DNA from: Paraburkholderia sp. Tr-20389 | GTDB lineage: Bacteria; Pseudomonadota; Gammaproteobacteria; Burkholderiales; Burkholderiaceae | NCBI RefSeq assembly: GCF_017104565.1 | Contig: NZ_JAAGPD010000008.1 | Span: forward strand, 211,014-275,013 | Reading direction: 5' to 3' | DNA: 64,000 nucleotides | Shown here: positions 1-8,572 of the stretch, one piece after another | Layout: each line of letters starts with the position of its first letter | How positions within the stretch are numbered: position 1 is the stretch's first letter | Made by a program: the position numbers and the translations under genes | Notes under the pieces: model-generated | Told to the model about the DNA's origin: nothing | Databases searched by the model: none | The model's input: the letters and a program-made list of their open reading frames with translations, nothing else

Positions 1-639
1 GTCCATGAACAGAACGCGATGCGCTACCGATTTGGCGAAGCCCATTTCATGGGTGACGCAAATCATCGTGATGCCGTCGTCAGCGAGTCCGATCATCGTG
101 TCCAGTACTTCCTTGACCATTTCCGGGTCGAGCGCCGACGTCGGCTCATCGAAAAGCATGATCTTCGGGTCCATGCACAGCGCACGCGCAATCGCGACAC
201 GTTGCTGCTGACCGCCGGAGAGTTGTGCAGGGTACTTGTGCGCCTGGTCAGCTACTTTCACACGCGACAGATACCTCATCGCCCGTTCTTTCGCCTCGCT
301 AGCTTTGACCTTCTGCACGCGCCGGGGCGCGAGCATACAGTTCTCGAGCACCGTCAGATGCGGAAACAGGTTGAACTGCTGGAAAACCATGCCCACGTCG
401 TTCCGGACTTTCTCCGCACCCTTTCCGTGCGTGCCGAGTTCGACGCCGTTGACCATGATCTTGCCGCCCTGTGTCTTTTCAAGGTAGTTGATGCACCGGA
501 TCAGGGTTGACTTCCCCGATCCGGACGGTCCGCAGAGCACCAGGTGTTCGCCGCGCTTTACCGTCAGATTCACTCCCTTGAGGATATGCGCTTTGTCATA
601 CCATTTCTCCACGCCTACCATTTGGATTACGTCATCCAT
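1..639 (-). CDS. polar amino acid ABC transporter ATP-binding protein (3' end cut off)
   Basis: This is the cytoplasmic ATPase of a polar-amino-acid-type importer (GlnQ/HisP class). The reading frame starts at ATG 639 ([20 protein letters not shown]) and runs open through the window edge, so about 30 C-terminal residues are missing. All ATPase motifs are visible: Walker [11 protein letters not shown]-loop [10 protein letters not shown], signature [15 protein letters not shown], Walker [15 protein letters not shown] and the switch His in VTHEM. It lies 48 bp downstream of the binding-protein gene, and the two permeases follow upstream in the same direction, so one transporter operon is implied. 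The substrate cannot be read from the ATPase; the linked CoA-transferase suggests a catabolic nutrient. Confidence 0.93.
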   Translation of the reverse strand, partial: MDDVIQMVGVEKWYDKAHILKGVNLTVKRGEHLVLCGPSGSGKSTLIRCINYLEKTQGGKIMVNGVELGTHGKGAEKVRNDVGMVFQQFNLFPHLTVLENCMLAPRRVQKVKASEAKERAMRYLSRVKVADQAHKYPAQLSGGQQQRVAIARALCMDPKIMLFDEPTSALDPEMVKEVLDTMIGLADDGITMICVTHEMGFAKSVAHRVLFMD

Positions 640-687
640 GATGTCTCCGGAACCAAGAAAAACAGAATCGCCAAACAAGTATTGGGT

Positions 688-1524
688 TCAGTTAGATGCC
701 ATCGGAATGTTGGGCAGCGACTTCGGCAACGACGGCTTCTCGACGCCAAACCACTTCTTGTACAGCGTGTTCCAGCTGCCATCCTTTTCGGATTTGTCCA
801 GATACGTATTGATCCAGACCGCGAGATCCTTATCGGAAGGTCGCACGGCAATGCCAAGGAACTCCTGACTGAGTACGATCTTCTGTTCGTACTGGTTGGG
901 CGCGGCCTTGTTCAAGACCGGAAAATAGTGGCTGTAGCCCGAAAGCACCTGAGCCTGCCCAGAGAGCAGCGCCTGAATTGCCGACGAATCGTCGTCATAG
1001 CGCCGGATCGTCGCGGTCTTCGGCGCCACCTCTGAAATCGCCTTGTCCATCGAACTGGCGCGTGCGACGGCAATGCTTTGACCGGACAGATCATTGACTG
1101 CGGAGATCTTGTCGTCCTTTTTCGCATACAGCGACGCGTTGATGACGGCATACGGCTCCGTGTACTGCACGACCTTGGCCCGGTCCGGATACATACCCAG
1201 GACGCAAATCAGCGCGTCGACCTTGCCCGTCAGAAGCAGCGGAATGCGGTTGGCCGCAGTCACGGGCACGAACTCGGCCGTGAGGCCCAGTTTCTTGGCC
1301 ATGTCGCGGGCCAGTTCGATGTCGTAGCCGTCATTGTTGCCACTGCTATTGATGAAGCCAAACGGATTCTGGTCGGTGACGATGCCAAAGACCATTTTCC
1401 CTTTCGACTTCAACGTGTCGATCTCGCCAGCATGTACGGCCGCGAGCGGCAACATGACGCCGGCAAGAGCAGCACACAGTGCCTTGATGCATTTACGGCG
1501 GTCTACCTTCAATGAGCTCTTCAT
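688..1524 (-). CDS. ABC transporter substrate-binding protein, amino acid family 3
   Basis: Periplasmic binding protein of 278 residues with an N-terminal signal peptide (KALCAALAGVMLPLAAVHAG). The mature part has the family 3 (SBP_bac_3) pattern: GKMVFGIVTDQNPFGF at the start, YDIELARDMAKKLGL, and VNDLSGQSIAVARASSMDKA. I chose ATG 1524 over an in-frame start ten codons upstream because it has GGGGAA about 6 nt before it and gives a clean signal peptide. It should deliver ligand to the two permeases encoded just upstream. The specificity is unknown; these proteins bind polar amino acids or related small organic acids. Confidence 0.92.
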   Translation of the reverse strand: MKSSLKVDRRKCIKALCAALAGVMLPLAAVHAGEIDTLKSKGKMVFGIVTDQNPFGFINSSGNNDGYDIELARDMAKKLGLTAEFVPVTAANRIPLLLTGKVDALICVLGMYPDRAKVVQYTEPYAVINASLYAKKDDKISAVNDLSGQSIAVARASSMDKAISEVAPKTATIRRYDDDSSAIQALLSGQAQVLSGYSHYFPVLNKAAPNQYEQKIVLSQEFLGIAVRPSDKDLAVWINTYLDKSEKDGSWNTLYKKWFGVEKPSLPKSLPNIPMASN

Positions 1525-1586
1525 TTCGCGTTCCCCAATCTGCCTTCGCGGCATGTAAAGTCAATAACAGTTAAAACAACAGTGAT

Positions 1587-2237
1587 TCACCGTCCCGTAG
1601 CCAACTTCCGCTCGATCCGGGTTCCAAAATTCGAGAGCGGCCAGCACAAACCGAAATAGAGTGCACCGACAATCCCGAACACCATGAACGGTTCAAACGT
1701 GGTGTTGGCAACAACCTGTCCCGCCCGCGTCAGTTCCGTGAAACCGATAATGGCGCACAGCGACGTGCCTTTGATCAGGCCAACGATGAATCCCACCGTC
1801 GCGGGTAAGGAAACACGGAATGCCTGTGGCAACACAATCGCTTGCATACGATCGAAATACTTCAGGCCGAGAGCCTTGCTCGCCTCGCTTTGCCCTTTTG
1901 CGACAGCCTCGATCCCGCCGCGCCAGATCTCGCCAAGGAACGCACTCGCATGTGCCGTCAGCCCCAGTGCCGCCGCGGCCCAGGCACTGATGTCGAGATT
2001 CAGCAGCGAAACACCGTAGTAGACGACGAACAGCTGCATCAACAGCGGGGTGCCTTGAAACACTTCGATATAGCCCGTCGTCAGCCAGCGGACGAACGGG
2101 TATTCAGACGTACGCAGAAGCGCGATGCCCAGCCCCATCACTCCGCCACCAATCACTGCAATTGCAGCCAGTGCGATCGTCCATTTCAGCCCCTGCAAAA
2201 GCAGGAAGACGTCGCTGATGCCAAATTCCGGAATCAT
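1587..2237 (-). CDS. amino acid ABC transporter permease
   Basis: Inner-membrane permease of 216 residues, of the HisM/GlnP type. It shows the coupling (EAA) loop around EASKALGLKYFDRMQAIVLPQAFR, several hydrophobic spans, and the FQGTPLLMQLFVVYYGV segment typical of the family. The start ATG at 2237 follows a GAGGCAC ribosome site. The gene lies 7 bp after the stop of the second permease, indicating translational coupling and probably a heterodimeric membrane channel. Confidence 0.93.
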   Translation of the reverse strand: MIPEFGISDVFLLLQGLKWTIALAAIAVIGGGVMGLGIALLRTSEYPFVRWLTTGYIEVFQGTPLLMQLFVVYYGVSLLNLDISAWAAAALGLTAHASAFLGEIWRGGIEAVAKGQSEASKALGLKYFDRMQAIVLPQAFRVSLPATVGFIVGLIKGTSLCAIIGFTELTRAGQVVANTTFEPFMVFGIVGALYFGLCWPLSNFGTRIERKLATGR

Positions 2238-2244
2238 TCGTGCC

Positions 2245-2913
2245 TCACTTGGTCGGATAAGCGAAGTAGACCCGGCCGAACATCTTGAAGATGCTGGACA
2301 GGATGATCGACAGCATCAGATAGATAGCTGTTACGACGAGGTAGACCTCGAAGCTTCTGAACGAAGCGGATTCAACCTGCTGAGCTGCCGAAGTCAATTC
2401 GGGCGCCGAGATTGACGAGACAATGCTCGAACTCAGCACGAGCAGGATGAACTGGCTACACAACGCCGGATACACCGATCGGATCGAAGGTCGCAAGACG
2501 ACGTTCCAGAAGATCTGGTAGGGTTTGAGACCGAGCGCGGCGCCCGCTTCCAACTGTCCTTTATGGATGGCTTCGACACCGCCGCGCACGATCTCCGCTA
2601 CATATGCCGCCGCATTGACGGTCAGCGCCGTGACTGCCGCCTCGGTCACGCTGAGCTTGACGTTGAGCGACGCAAGACCGAAGTAGATGAAGAGCAGTTG
2701 CACCAGAAACGGCGTGTTGCGGATGATCTCGATGAACGCGGTACCGAACCACCTGATGGGTGGAACGGTGCTCTTCTTTGCGAGCATCACGACGATTCCG
2801 GCGACCAATGCGAGGCCCATCGAGACCAGCGACATCTTTAGCGTCTCGACCGTCCCGTCGACCAGGAGTTGCCGGTATTGTGCTATCGCACTGAAGTCGA
2901 ATTGATAGTGCAT
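2245..2913 (-). CDS. amino acid ABC transporter permease
   Basis: Second inner-membrane permease of the same importer, 222 residues. The family segments IIRNTPFLVQLLFIYFGLA and EAGAALGLKPYQIFWNVVLR (EAA loop contacting the ATPase) are clear. The start ATG at 2913 is preceded by GAGGTTCTGTC. The gene is 23 bp after the enoyl-CoA hydratase stop codon, so transporter and CoA-metabolism genes are probably one transcript starting near 5.3 kb. Confidence 0.93.
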   Translation of the reverse strand: MHYQFDFSAIAQYRQLLVDGTVETLKMSLVSMGLALVAGIVVMLAKKSTVPPIRWFGTAFIEIIRNTPFLVQLLFIYFGLASLNVKLSVTEAAVTALTVNAAAYVAEIVRGGVEAIHKGQLEAGAALGLKPYQIFWNVVLRPSIRSVYPALCSQFILLVLSSSIVSSISAPELTSAAQQVESASFRSFEVYLVVTAIYLMLSIILSSIFKMFGRVYFAYPTK

Positions 2914-2936
2914 GACAGAACCTCAGTTGCCGTGTG

Positions 2937-3713
2937 TTAGCGAAAAATCGCCGCTCGCTTTTCGCGAAAGGCAGCGACGCCTTCCTCCGCATCGGGAGTC
3001 GCTTTGCAGACAGACGCGGCAAACTCGTGCGCTGCTTCAGTTCCCGACGGTTCAATTAACCGAAGCAGCCGCTTGGCGACCGACATCGATACGCCCGAGC
3101 GCTTGCCGAGCAATGCACAGACATCACGTACCTGCTCATCCAGTTGTTCGAGTGTCTCGCTGACGCCGTTGACCACGCCCCAATCCAGCGCCGTTGCGGC
3201 CGGGATCGACGTACCCAGCAGGATCATCTCCCTCGCACGTGCAGGGCCCACGAGATTGGCCAGGCGCTGGCAGCCCATCCAGCCGGGGATCGCGCCAACT
3301 GCCGCCTCCGGAAATCCAATCTGAATGGACGACAGCGCGTATCGCAGGTCGCACGAGAGCGCCAGTTCGAGACCGCCGCCAAGAGCGCTTCCATTCAGAA
3401 CAGCGATAGTCGGCTTGTCCAGTTCAGCGATTCTTCGCATCACGCGGTTACCCGCGCGAATGAACCTGCTGCCCATTTTTTCCGGATCGATTGCACCCCA
3501 CTCATTCACGTCGGCGCCGGCGCAAAAGAAGCGTTGGCTTGCTGACCTGAGCACGAGTACCGAGATCTCGTTATTGGTTTCGACCTCCTCGAGTATCTGG
3601 TCGATGTGTTGCAGCATCTCCAGCGTCAGCGCATTCAGTCTCGCCGGCCGGTTCAAAGTTAGGATTGCTGTTGTTTCTGTACGGTGAAACAACACGGCAT
3701 TTTCAGCATTCAT
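2937..3713 (-). CDS. enoyl-CoA hydratase/isomerase family protein
   Basis: Crotonase-fold enzyme of 258 residues, cytoplasmic. It has the oxyanion-hole segment FFCAGADVNEW and the active-site region NGSALGGGLELALSCDLR. The second acidic catalytic position is in GFPEAAVGAIPGWMG. Both glutamates expected for a hydratase (GGGLELA and FPEAAVG) are present, so true hydratase activity is plausible. It sits between the CoA-transferase and the ABC permeases in the same direction: the substrate may be imported, activated to a CoA thioester, then hydrated. The exact acyl group cannot be told from sequence. Confidence 0.92.
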   Translation of the reverse strand: MNAENAVLFHRTETTAILTLNRPARLNALTLEMLQHIDQILEEVETNNEISVLVLRSASQRFFCAGADVNEWGAIDPEKMGSRFIRAGNRVMRRIAELDKPTIAVLNGSALGGGLELALSCDLRYALSSIQIGFPEAAVGAIPGWMGCQRLANLVGPARAREMILLGTSIPAATALDWGVVNGVSETLEQLDEQVRDVCALLGKRSGVSMSVAKRLLRLIEPSGTEAAHEFAASVCKATPDAEEGVAAFREKRAAIFR

Positions 3714-3756
3714 TTCGATTGACGTCCCTGGAATACTCGAAGATCAAATGCGCAAA

Positions 3757-5271
3757 CTATTGCGCCGACATTCCCGTGAATTGCTCATCCATGATTGGAA
3801 TGAAGGCCATTCTGTCCAGGACGTCGCGTTGCAGATCGACTCCCCTGGCGACTTCGACCAGGTGGACGCCGTCCTCCGATAGCCTGAACACAGCACGTTC
3901 GGTGATGTACAGCACTTCCTTGCCCTCATGGAGCGCCTGCAGGCCACTGAACGTAATATGCGCAACCTTCTCGACGAGTTTCGGCACCTGGCCCGGGTTC
4001 AGAATCTGCAAATCGCCGTCTTGTCCACGGTCGACCTGAAGCCCCTTCGTTTCGAAAGCGCCGCAAAACACAACCTTCTTCGAACCGCGCGTGATGTCCA
4101 TGAAGCCGCCGGGTCCGACTACCGTGCTGCCCAGCTTGGATACGTTCACATTGCCTTCCCGGTCCAGCTCACCCATTCCCAGGAAGGTCACATCGATTCC
4201 GCCACCGCTGTAAAAATCGAACTGATCGATGCTGGGGATGATCGCGTCCGCATTGCGTGCAGCGCCGAACATCACACCATCGAGCATGTCGCCGTTGTGG
4301 ATGCCCTGTTCGACAGATCCCCAGTAGCGACCATGGAGGTTCTGGTCGGCCAGAATGGCCGGGATAGCGCCAGGAAAGCCGAAGCCGAAATTGACTGACT
4401 GCCCCGCTTGCATTTCGCGCGCCGCCCGTTCGGCAACGATCCGGCGAATACCTTCGGGCGATTCGAATTCTCCTTGGCCTTCCGTGGTCGGCTGTTCGCC
4501 GCTCAGCGTCGGATCGTATTCAGTGATCGCGCACTGACGCTGGGACGCGACTTCAACCAGCGTGTCGACCAGAATGCCCGGTACGCGAACCAGGCGAGCC
4601 GGGACGTGGCCCTCGGTCCTCTTCTTGACCTGCGCAATAACCTTCCCGCCGGAGTTGTGTGCCGCCAGACATACGGCATAGATGTCGAGGTCGGCCGGCT
4701 CATGACGAACCGTGAGATTGCCTCGGGTATCGGACGACGAGGCTTTGACGATCGCGAAATCGATCTTGAACGGCTTGAAGCGCAGGAACTCTTCTCCATC
4801 CAGTTCGATGACTTCCACCAGATCTTCCGTTGCGGACCGGTTGATCTTGCCACCGCCAAAACGCGGATCGACAAACGTACGCAACCCTACTCGGGTGATC
4901 ACGCCCGGACGCCCAGCTCCGATTTCCCGGAACAACGTGGCGATCACGCCGGCCGGGAAACTGTACGCTTCGATCCGGTCTTCCTTCGCCAGGTCTTGCA
5001 TCGTGCGAGACCAGCTCCAGTGACCGCCGATTACCCGCTTCACCAGGCCCGGATGCGCAAAGCGTCCGACACCACTTCCTTTACCGTCGCCGATACCCAG
5101 CGCATGCACGAGCGTGAGATTGCGCGGATGTCCGGTGCGCAAAAAACGCGCTTCGATTGCGGCCAGCACGGCATCCGCTTCGAGCAGCCCACCACCCGAA
5201 CCCGTGATCGCGATGGTTGCCCCGTCGGGGATGTCAGCGACAGCCTCCTCGATTTTTTTCCATTGAGCCAC
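3757..5271 (-). CDS. acyl-CoA:carboxylate CoA-transferase, fused alpha-beta (YdiF type)
   Basis: A 504-residue class I CoA-transferase in which both subunits are fused. The N-terminal half has the glycine-rich DGATIAITGSGGGLLEAD. The C-terminal half has GQSVNFGFGFPGAIPAIL and GSVEQGIHNGDMLDGV, where the Glu of VEQG is the likely catalytic nucleophile. The length fits acetate/propionate or 3-oxoacid CoA-transferases. The start is a GTG at 5271 with a strong AGGAGGT site 4 nt away; no ATG is better placed. It is the first gene of the operon running left and divergent from the TetR gene. It would move CoA onto an imported carboxylate (inference). Confidence 0.93.
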   Translation of the reverse strand: MAQWKKIEEAVADIPDGATIAITGSGGGLLEADAVLAAIEARFLRTGHPRNLTLVHALGIGDGKGSGVGRFAHPGLVKRVIGGHWSWSRTMQDLAKEDRIEAYSFPAGVIATLFREIGAGRPGVITRVGLRTFVDPRFGGGKINRSATEDLVEVIELDGEEFLRFKPFKIDFAIVKASSSDTRGNLTVRHEPADLDIYAVCLAAHNSGGKVIAQVKKRTEGHVPARLVRVPGILVDTLVEVASQRQCAITEYDPTLSGEQPTTEGQGEFESPEGIRRIVAERAAREMQAGQSVNFGFGFPGAIPAILADQNLHGRYWGSVEQGIHNGDMLDGVMFGAARNADAIIPSIDQFDFYSGGGIDVTFLGMGELDREGNVNVSKLGSTVVGPGGFMDITRGSKKVVFCGAFETKGLQVDRGQDGDLQILNPGQVPKLVEKVAHITFSGLQALHEGKEVLYITERAVFRLSEDGVHLVEVARGVDLQRDVLDRMAFIPIMDEQFTGMSAQ

Positions 5272-5297
5272 GCTACCTCCTAGCAGGATTACTCAGT

Positions 5298-5316
5298 GTT
5301 TGGTTAAATACCGAAC
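5298..5316. promoter_or_regulatory. imperfect inverted repeat, candidate TetR operator
   Basis: GTTTGGT-TAAAT-ACCGAAC: 7-bp half-sites matching at 6 of 7 positions around a 5-bp centre, 27 bp upstream of the CoA-transferase start and between two divergent genes. Position and size fit an operator for the adjacent TetR regulator. This is a tentative call because one imperfect repeat can occur by chance. Confidence 0.35.
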
Positions 5317-5452
5317 TGGATCGTTACTTGTGAATTATCGTGCTCTGGTCGAAAATGCATGTCAAGCGAAGATATCGGGGATGGGGTAAACGATAGGTTT
5401 GACTCCGTCCACCTCCCTTAAACTGGTCATTCCCCCAAATAGAACCTCTGAG

Positions 5453-6139
5453 ATGTCTACTTCCGCAGCGATACGAGCCAGAAAACTGCGTGCTGCCGGT
5501 GAGCAAGCCGAGCCGCGAGCCAAGCAGGTCCGTAACCCCGCGCTCACCAAGGAAAAGATTCTTGCCGCCGCCAAGGAAGAGTTTTCTGCGGAGGGGCTGG
5601 GCGGTGCGCGAGTCGACTCCATTGCCGAAAGGGCTGGGGTCAACAAGCGGCTGATCTACGAATATTTCGAGAACAAGGACCAGTTGTTCCAGTCGGTTCT
5701 CGAAGAAGCCTGGGGAGGGATTCGGGAAGCTGAAGCGGAGCTCGATCTGAAACATCTGAGCCCGACTGAAGCCATCAAAAAGCTGATGACATTCACATGG
5801 GATTTCTATCTGAAGAACCCGGACTTCATGTCATTGGTGAATAGCGCGAACCTTCATCATGCGCGCCACGTCGCCCATTCGGAACGGTTCAAGGAACTGC
5901 ATGTCGGCTTCATCGACATGCTGCAGGACATCCTCGATCGCGGCGTCGCGACGGGTGAGTTTCGTGCGGGCGTGGATGCTCGCCAACTTCATATCACACT
6001 GGCCGCGATCGCCTACTACTACCTCAACAACCGCTACACGAATGAGGTGATTTTCGGATTCAGCTTCGTTGACAAGGACAGACGTGCGGAGCGGCTTGCG
6101 TTCAACATCGATACGATATTGCGTCTTCTTGCACCGTAG
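5453..6139 (+). CDS. TetR/AcrR family transcriptional regulator
   Basis: Regulator of 228 residues. The N-terminal helix-turn-helix is clear: TKEKILAAAKEEFSAEGLGGARVDSIAERAGVNKRLIYEYFENKDQLF, written here only to show the HTH lies at roughly residues 30-75. A C-terminal ligand domain of the YsiA/TetR_C type follows (NPDFMSLVNSANLHHARHV). I prefer ATG 5453 over an upstream TTG at 5399. It is divergent from the CoA-transferase operon, so it probably represses that operon and itself in response to a CoA thioester or carboxylate (inference). Confidence 0.9.
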   Translation: MSTSAAIRARKLRAAGEQAEPRAKQVRNPALTKEKILAAAKEEFSAEGLGGARVDSIAERAGVNKRLIYEYFENKDQLFQSVLEEAWGGIREAEAELDLKHLSPTEAIKKLMTFTWDFYLKNPDFMSLVNSANLHHARHVAHSERFKELHVGFIDMLQDILDRGVATGEFRAGVDARQLHITLAAIAYYYLNNRYTNEVIFGFSFVDKDRRAERLAFNIDTILRLLAP

Positions 6140-6159
6140 TCGCTCAAACGGCTGACGTG

Positions 6160-7311
6160 TCAGTTAGAGTGGGTATGCTCGACCGCCAGTACTGCCCACT
6201 TGCCACCCTGCTCCTGATACAAGGTTGCCGAAGCATTTTTCAGATCTCCGCTTCGGGTAAAGCCGATACTGCCCGTCACGCCGTCGAACGTATTGGTCCG
6301 CAATGCGTCGGTGTAGATCTTCGGGTCTGTCGAATTGGCTTTCTGCATTGCATGAATGAGTGCCCACGACGCGTCGTATGCAAGCGGCGCGTACTGCACA
6401 ATGCCGACACCAAACCGCGCCTTCATCTTCCGGTCCAATTCGGCAGCACGCGGCATCCGCTCGAGTGGCAATCCGTATTCCCAGCTATACATGCCTTGCG
6501 CACTGCTCCCTGCAAGCCGAAGAAAGTTCTCGTTGGTGAACCCGCCTTCGCCCATGAACCTGGCCTTGATCCCAAGCTGGTAAATCTGTCGTACAAGGCC
6601 CGCGGCCTGCACATCCTGGCCGACGTAAAAAATAAGGTCGGGCCTAAAACCTTTAATCGTCGTGAGAATCGCTCGGAAATCGATTGATCGCGTCGTCGTG
6701 TATTGCCACGAAACGATGTCGCCGCCCGCTTTCTGGACAGCTTTCACATACTCCGTCACGAGATTCGTCCCGTAGTCCGTGCTGTCGTCAATCACCGCAA
6801 TCCGTTTCGCGCCAAGTTGCCTGACCGAATAGTTCGCAGCGACGACAGCCATCTGGTCGTCGTTGCTGATCGTGCGGAACGTTGTATTGAGACCCCGTGC
6901 GGTGTACAGAGGAGAGCTGGAGCCTGGCGATATTTGCGGAATACCAGCCCGTTGATAGATGGACGACGCAGCGATGGAACATCCAGAGTTATGGTGACCA
7001 ATTACACCGCTCACTCCTTCGTCGACAAACCGCTGCGCAATCAGTACCGCCGTTTTCGGGTCTGCCGCGTCGTCCTGAGCGTCGACTTCAAATCGGACCT
7101 TCTGACCGGCGATCACGATACCGGCCTGATTCGCTTCTTCAAACGCAAGACGGGCGCCATTCTCTTCATCTTTACCATACGATGCCGAGAAGCCTGTCAA
7201 AGGCGCGACGATGCCGATCTTGACCACTTTGGAAGCGTCGGCATATGCGCCAGCAGCTGCCAGACACCACAGCAGAAGGAAAACCGGCTTCATCAAACTG
7301 CGGAAAATCAT
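6160..7311 (-). CDS. ABC transporter substrate-binding protein, branched-chain amino acid type
   Basis: Periplasmic binding protein of 383 residues (Peripla_BP_6, LivK-like). It has a signal peptide (KPVFLLLWCLAAAGAYADA), then VKIGIVAPLTGFSASYGKDEENGARLAFEEAN. The ligand-domain marker GVIGHHNSGCSIAAS is present, as is the KRIAVIDDSTDYGTN hinge region. ATG 7311 has GGAG 8 nt upstream. No LivFGHM transport genes are adjacent, so this is an orphan binding protein that could serve another transporter or feed the neighbouring catabolic operon. It is convergent with the TetR gene. Confidence 0.9.
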   Translation of the reverse strand: MIFRSLMKPVFLLLWCLAAAGAYADASKVVKIGIVAPLTGFSASYGKDEENGARLAFEEANQAGIVIAGQKVRFEVDAQDDAADPKTAVLIAQRFVDEGVSGVIGHHNSGCSIAASSIYQRAGIPQISPGSSSPLYTARGLNTTFRTISNDDQMAVVAANYSVRQLGAKRIAVIDDSTDYGTNLVTEYVKAVQKAGGDIVSWQYTTTRSIDFRAILTTIKGFRPDLIFYVGQDVQAAGLVRQIYQLGIKARFMGEGGFTNENFLRLAGSSAQGMYSWEYGLPLERMPRAAELDRKMKARFGVGIVQYAPLAYDASWALIHAMQKANSTDPKIYTDALRTNTFDGVTGSIGFTRSGDLKNASATLYQEQGGKWAVLAVEHTHSN

Positions 7312-7453
7312 CGAGTCGCTCCGTGAGCTTGTTAAATCAATTCCAGGAAGTTTAATCCTGACAAAACGAGCCAGACACATGCTTTCCATCGGTTGCACGC
7401 GGTGGCCCCAGACTGCCCCGATCCGGCCACCCGACCTAAGATCCTGTTTCGAA

Positions 7454-8401
7454 CTACGATCTCTTCTGCACAGTCTTCGTTTTGCGCGTTTGCGTCGCCG
7501 AGTCTGCGAACAGGTCGATCACCATCTCACGCAGCCAGCGATTGCCTTCGTCGTGATGGACTCGCGCGTGCCAGAGCAAATGGATCGGCGCGGCGGGCAA
7601 CGTCGAGGGCAAGGCGCGCAGGCTCAGTGAGAATGGTGCCGCCAGTTGCAAGGCTAAACGCTCCGGCACAGTGGCAATCAGATCGGTGCGTTGCAGGATA
7701 TAGCCGACACTCATGAAGTGCGGCACCGTCAATCGCACCCGGCGCTGCACGCCCCGCTGCTTCAACCAATCGTCCACCTGACCGTGTCCGGTGCCCGCGG
7801 CCACCACCACCAGATGCTCGGCTTCACGCCAGGCAGCGAGCGTGAGCGGCGCATCTTCCAACGCATGGCCACGCCTGAAAAGGCAGACATACCGCTGATC
7901 GAACAGGCGGCGCTGATAGAACCCGCCCTTGAGTTGCGGCAGCAAGCCGATGGCGAGATCGACCCTACCCTCTGCCATCTCGTTGCTCAGATTGACGCTC
8001 GTGTCGCGGACGGTATTGAGCGAAATACCCGGCGCCTCGCGCGATAGCCGTTCGACAAGTGCGGGCAGAAAGACGACCTCGCCGATATCGGTCATGCCGA
8101 TCGTTATCGTGCGCATGACGCGCAATGGATCGAAACCGGTCTCGGGATTGAGTGCGGCGTGCAGGATTGCTAGCGCCTGTGAAACCGGCTCTGCCAGGCT
8201 CAACGCGAACGGCGTGGGCACGACTCCGCCCGGCCCACGCACGAACAGCGGGTCTCCCAGCCGTCGACGCAGTTTGGCGAGGGCGTTGCTCACGCCAGGT
8301 TGACTCATGTTCATCTGCTCGGCCACGGTCGATACTCGCCGCTCCTGCATCAACCGTTGGAAAAGCAGCAACAGATTGAGATCGACTTCACTCAGATTCA
8401 T
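7454..8401 (-). CDS. LysR family transcriptional regulator
   Basis: A 315-residue LysR-type regulator with an N-terminal winged helix (TVAEQMNMSQPGVSNALAKL) of the NodD/NahR/LinR subgroup, judged from LNLLLLFQRLMQERRVS and the GDPLFVRGPGG wing. A substrate-binding domain follows. It is divergent from the flavin monooxygenase gene across a 171-bp gap. LysR regulators of this subgroup often activate divergent aromatic-degradation genes, so control of the monooxygenase is likely (inference). Confidence 0.92.
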   Translation of the reverse strand: MNLSEVDLNLLLLFQRLMQERRVSTVAEQMNMSQPGVSNALAKLRRRLGDPLFVRGPGGVVPTPFALSLAEPVSQALAILHAALNPETGFDPLRVMRTITIGMTDIGEVVFLPALVERLSREAPGISLNTVRDTSVNLSNEMAEGRVDLAIGLLPQLKGGFYQRRLFDQRYVCLFRRGHALEDAPLTLAAWREAEHLVVVAAGTGHGQVDDWLKQRGVQRRVRLTVPHFMSVGYILQRTDLIATVPERLALQLAAPFSLSLRALPSTLPAAPIHLLWHARVHHDEGNRWLREMVIDLFADSATQTRKTKTVQKRS

Positions 8402-8572
8402 GACACGGGTATCCCGGGCTCATTGATTTCAGTGATGATGCAGATTCAGCCCATTTTATTGTGAAATGGACAACGAGTGCCGAGAATTCAGACAAGGCCC
8501 ACGCATCCCGCTTCAGCAGAGTATGCGTGCTGCGCCGGCTCAAACACACAGTCTGAAAACTGGAGACACTGC

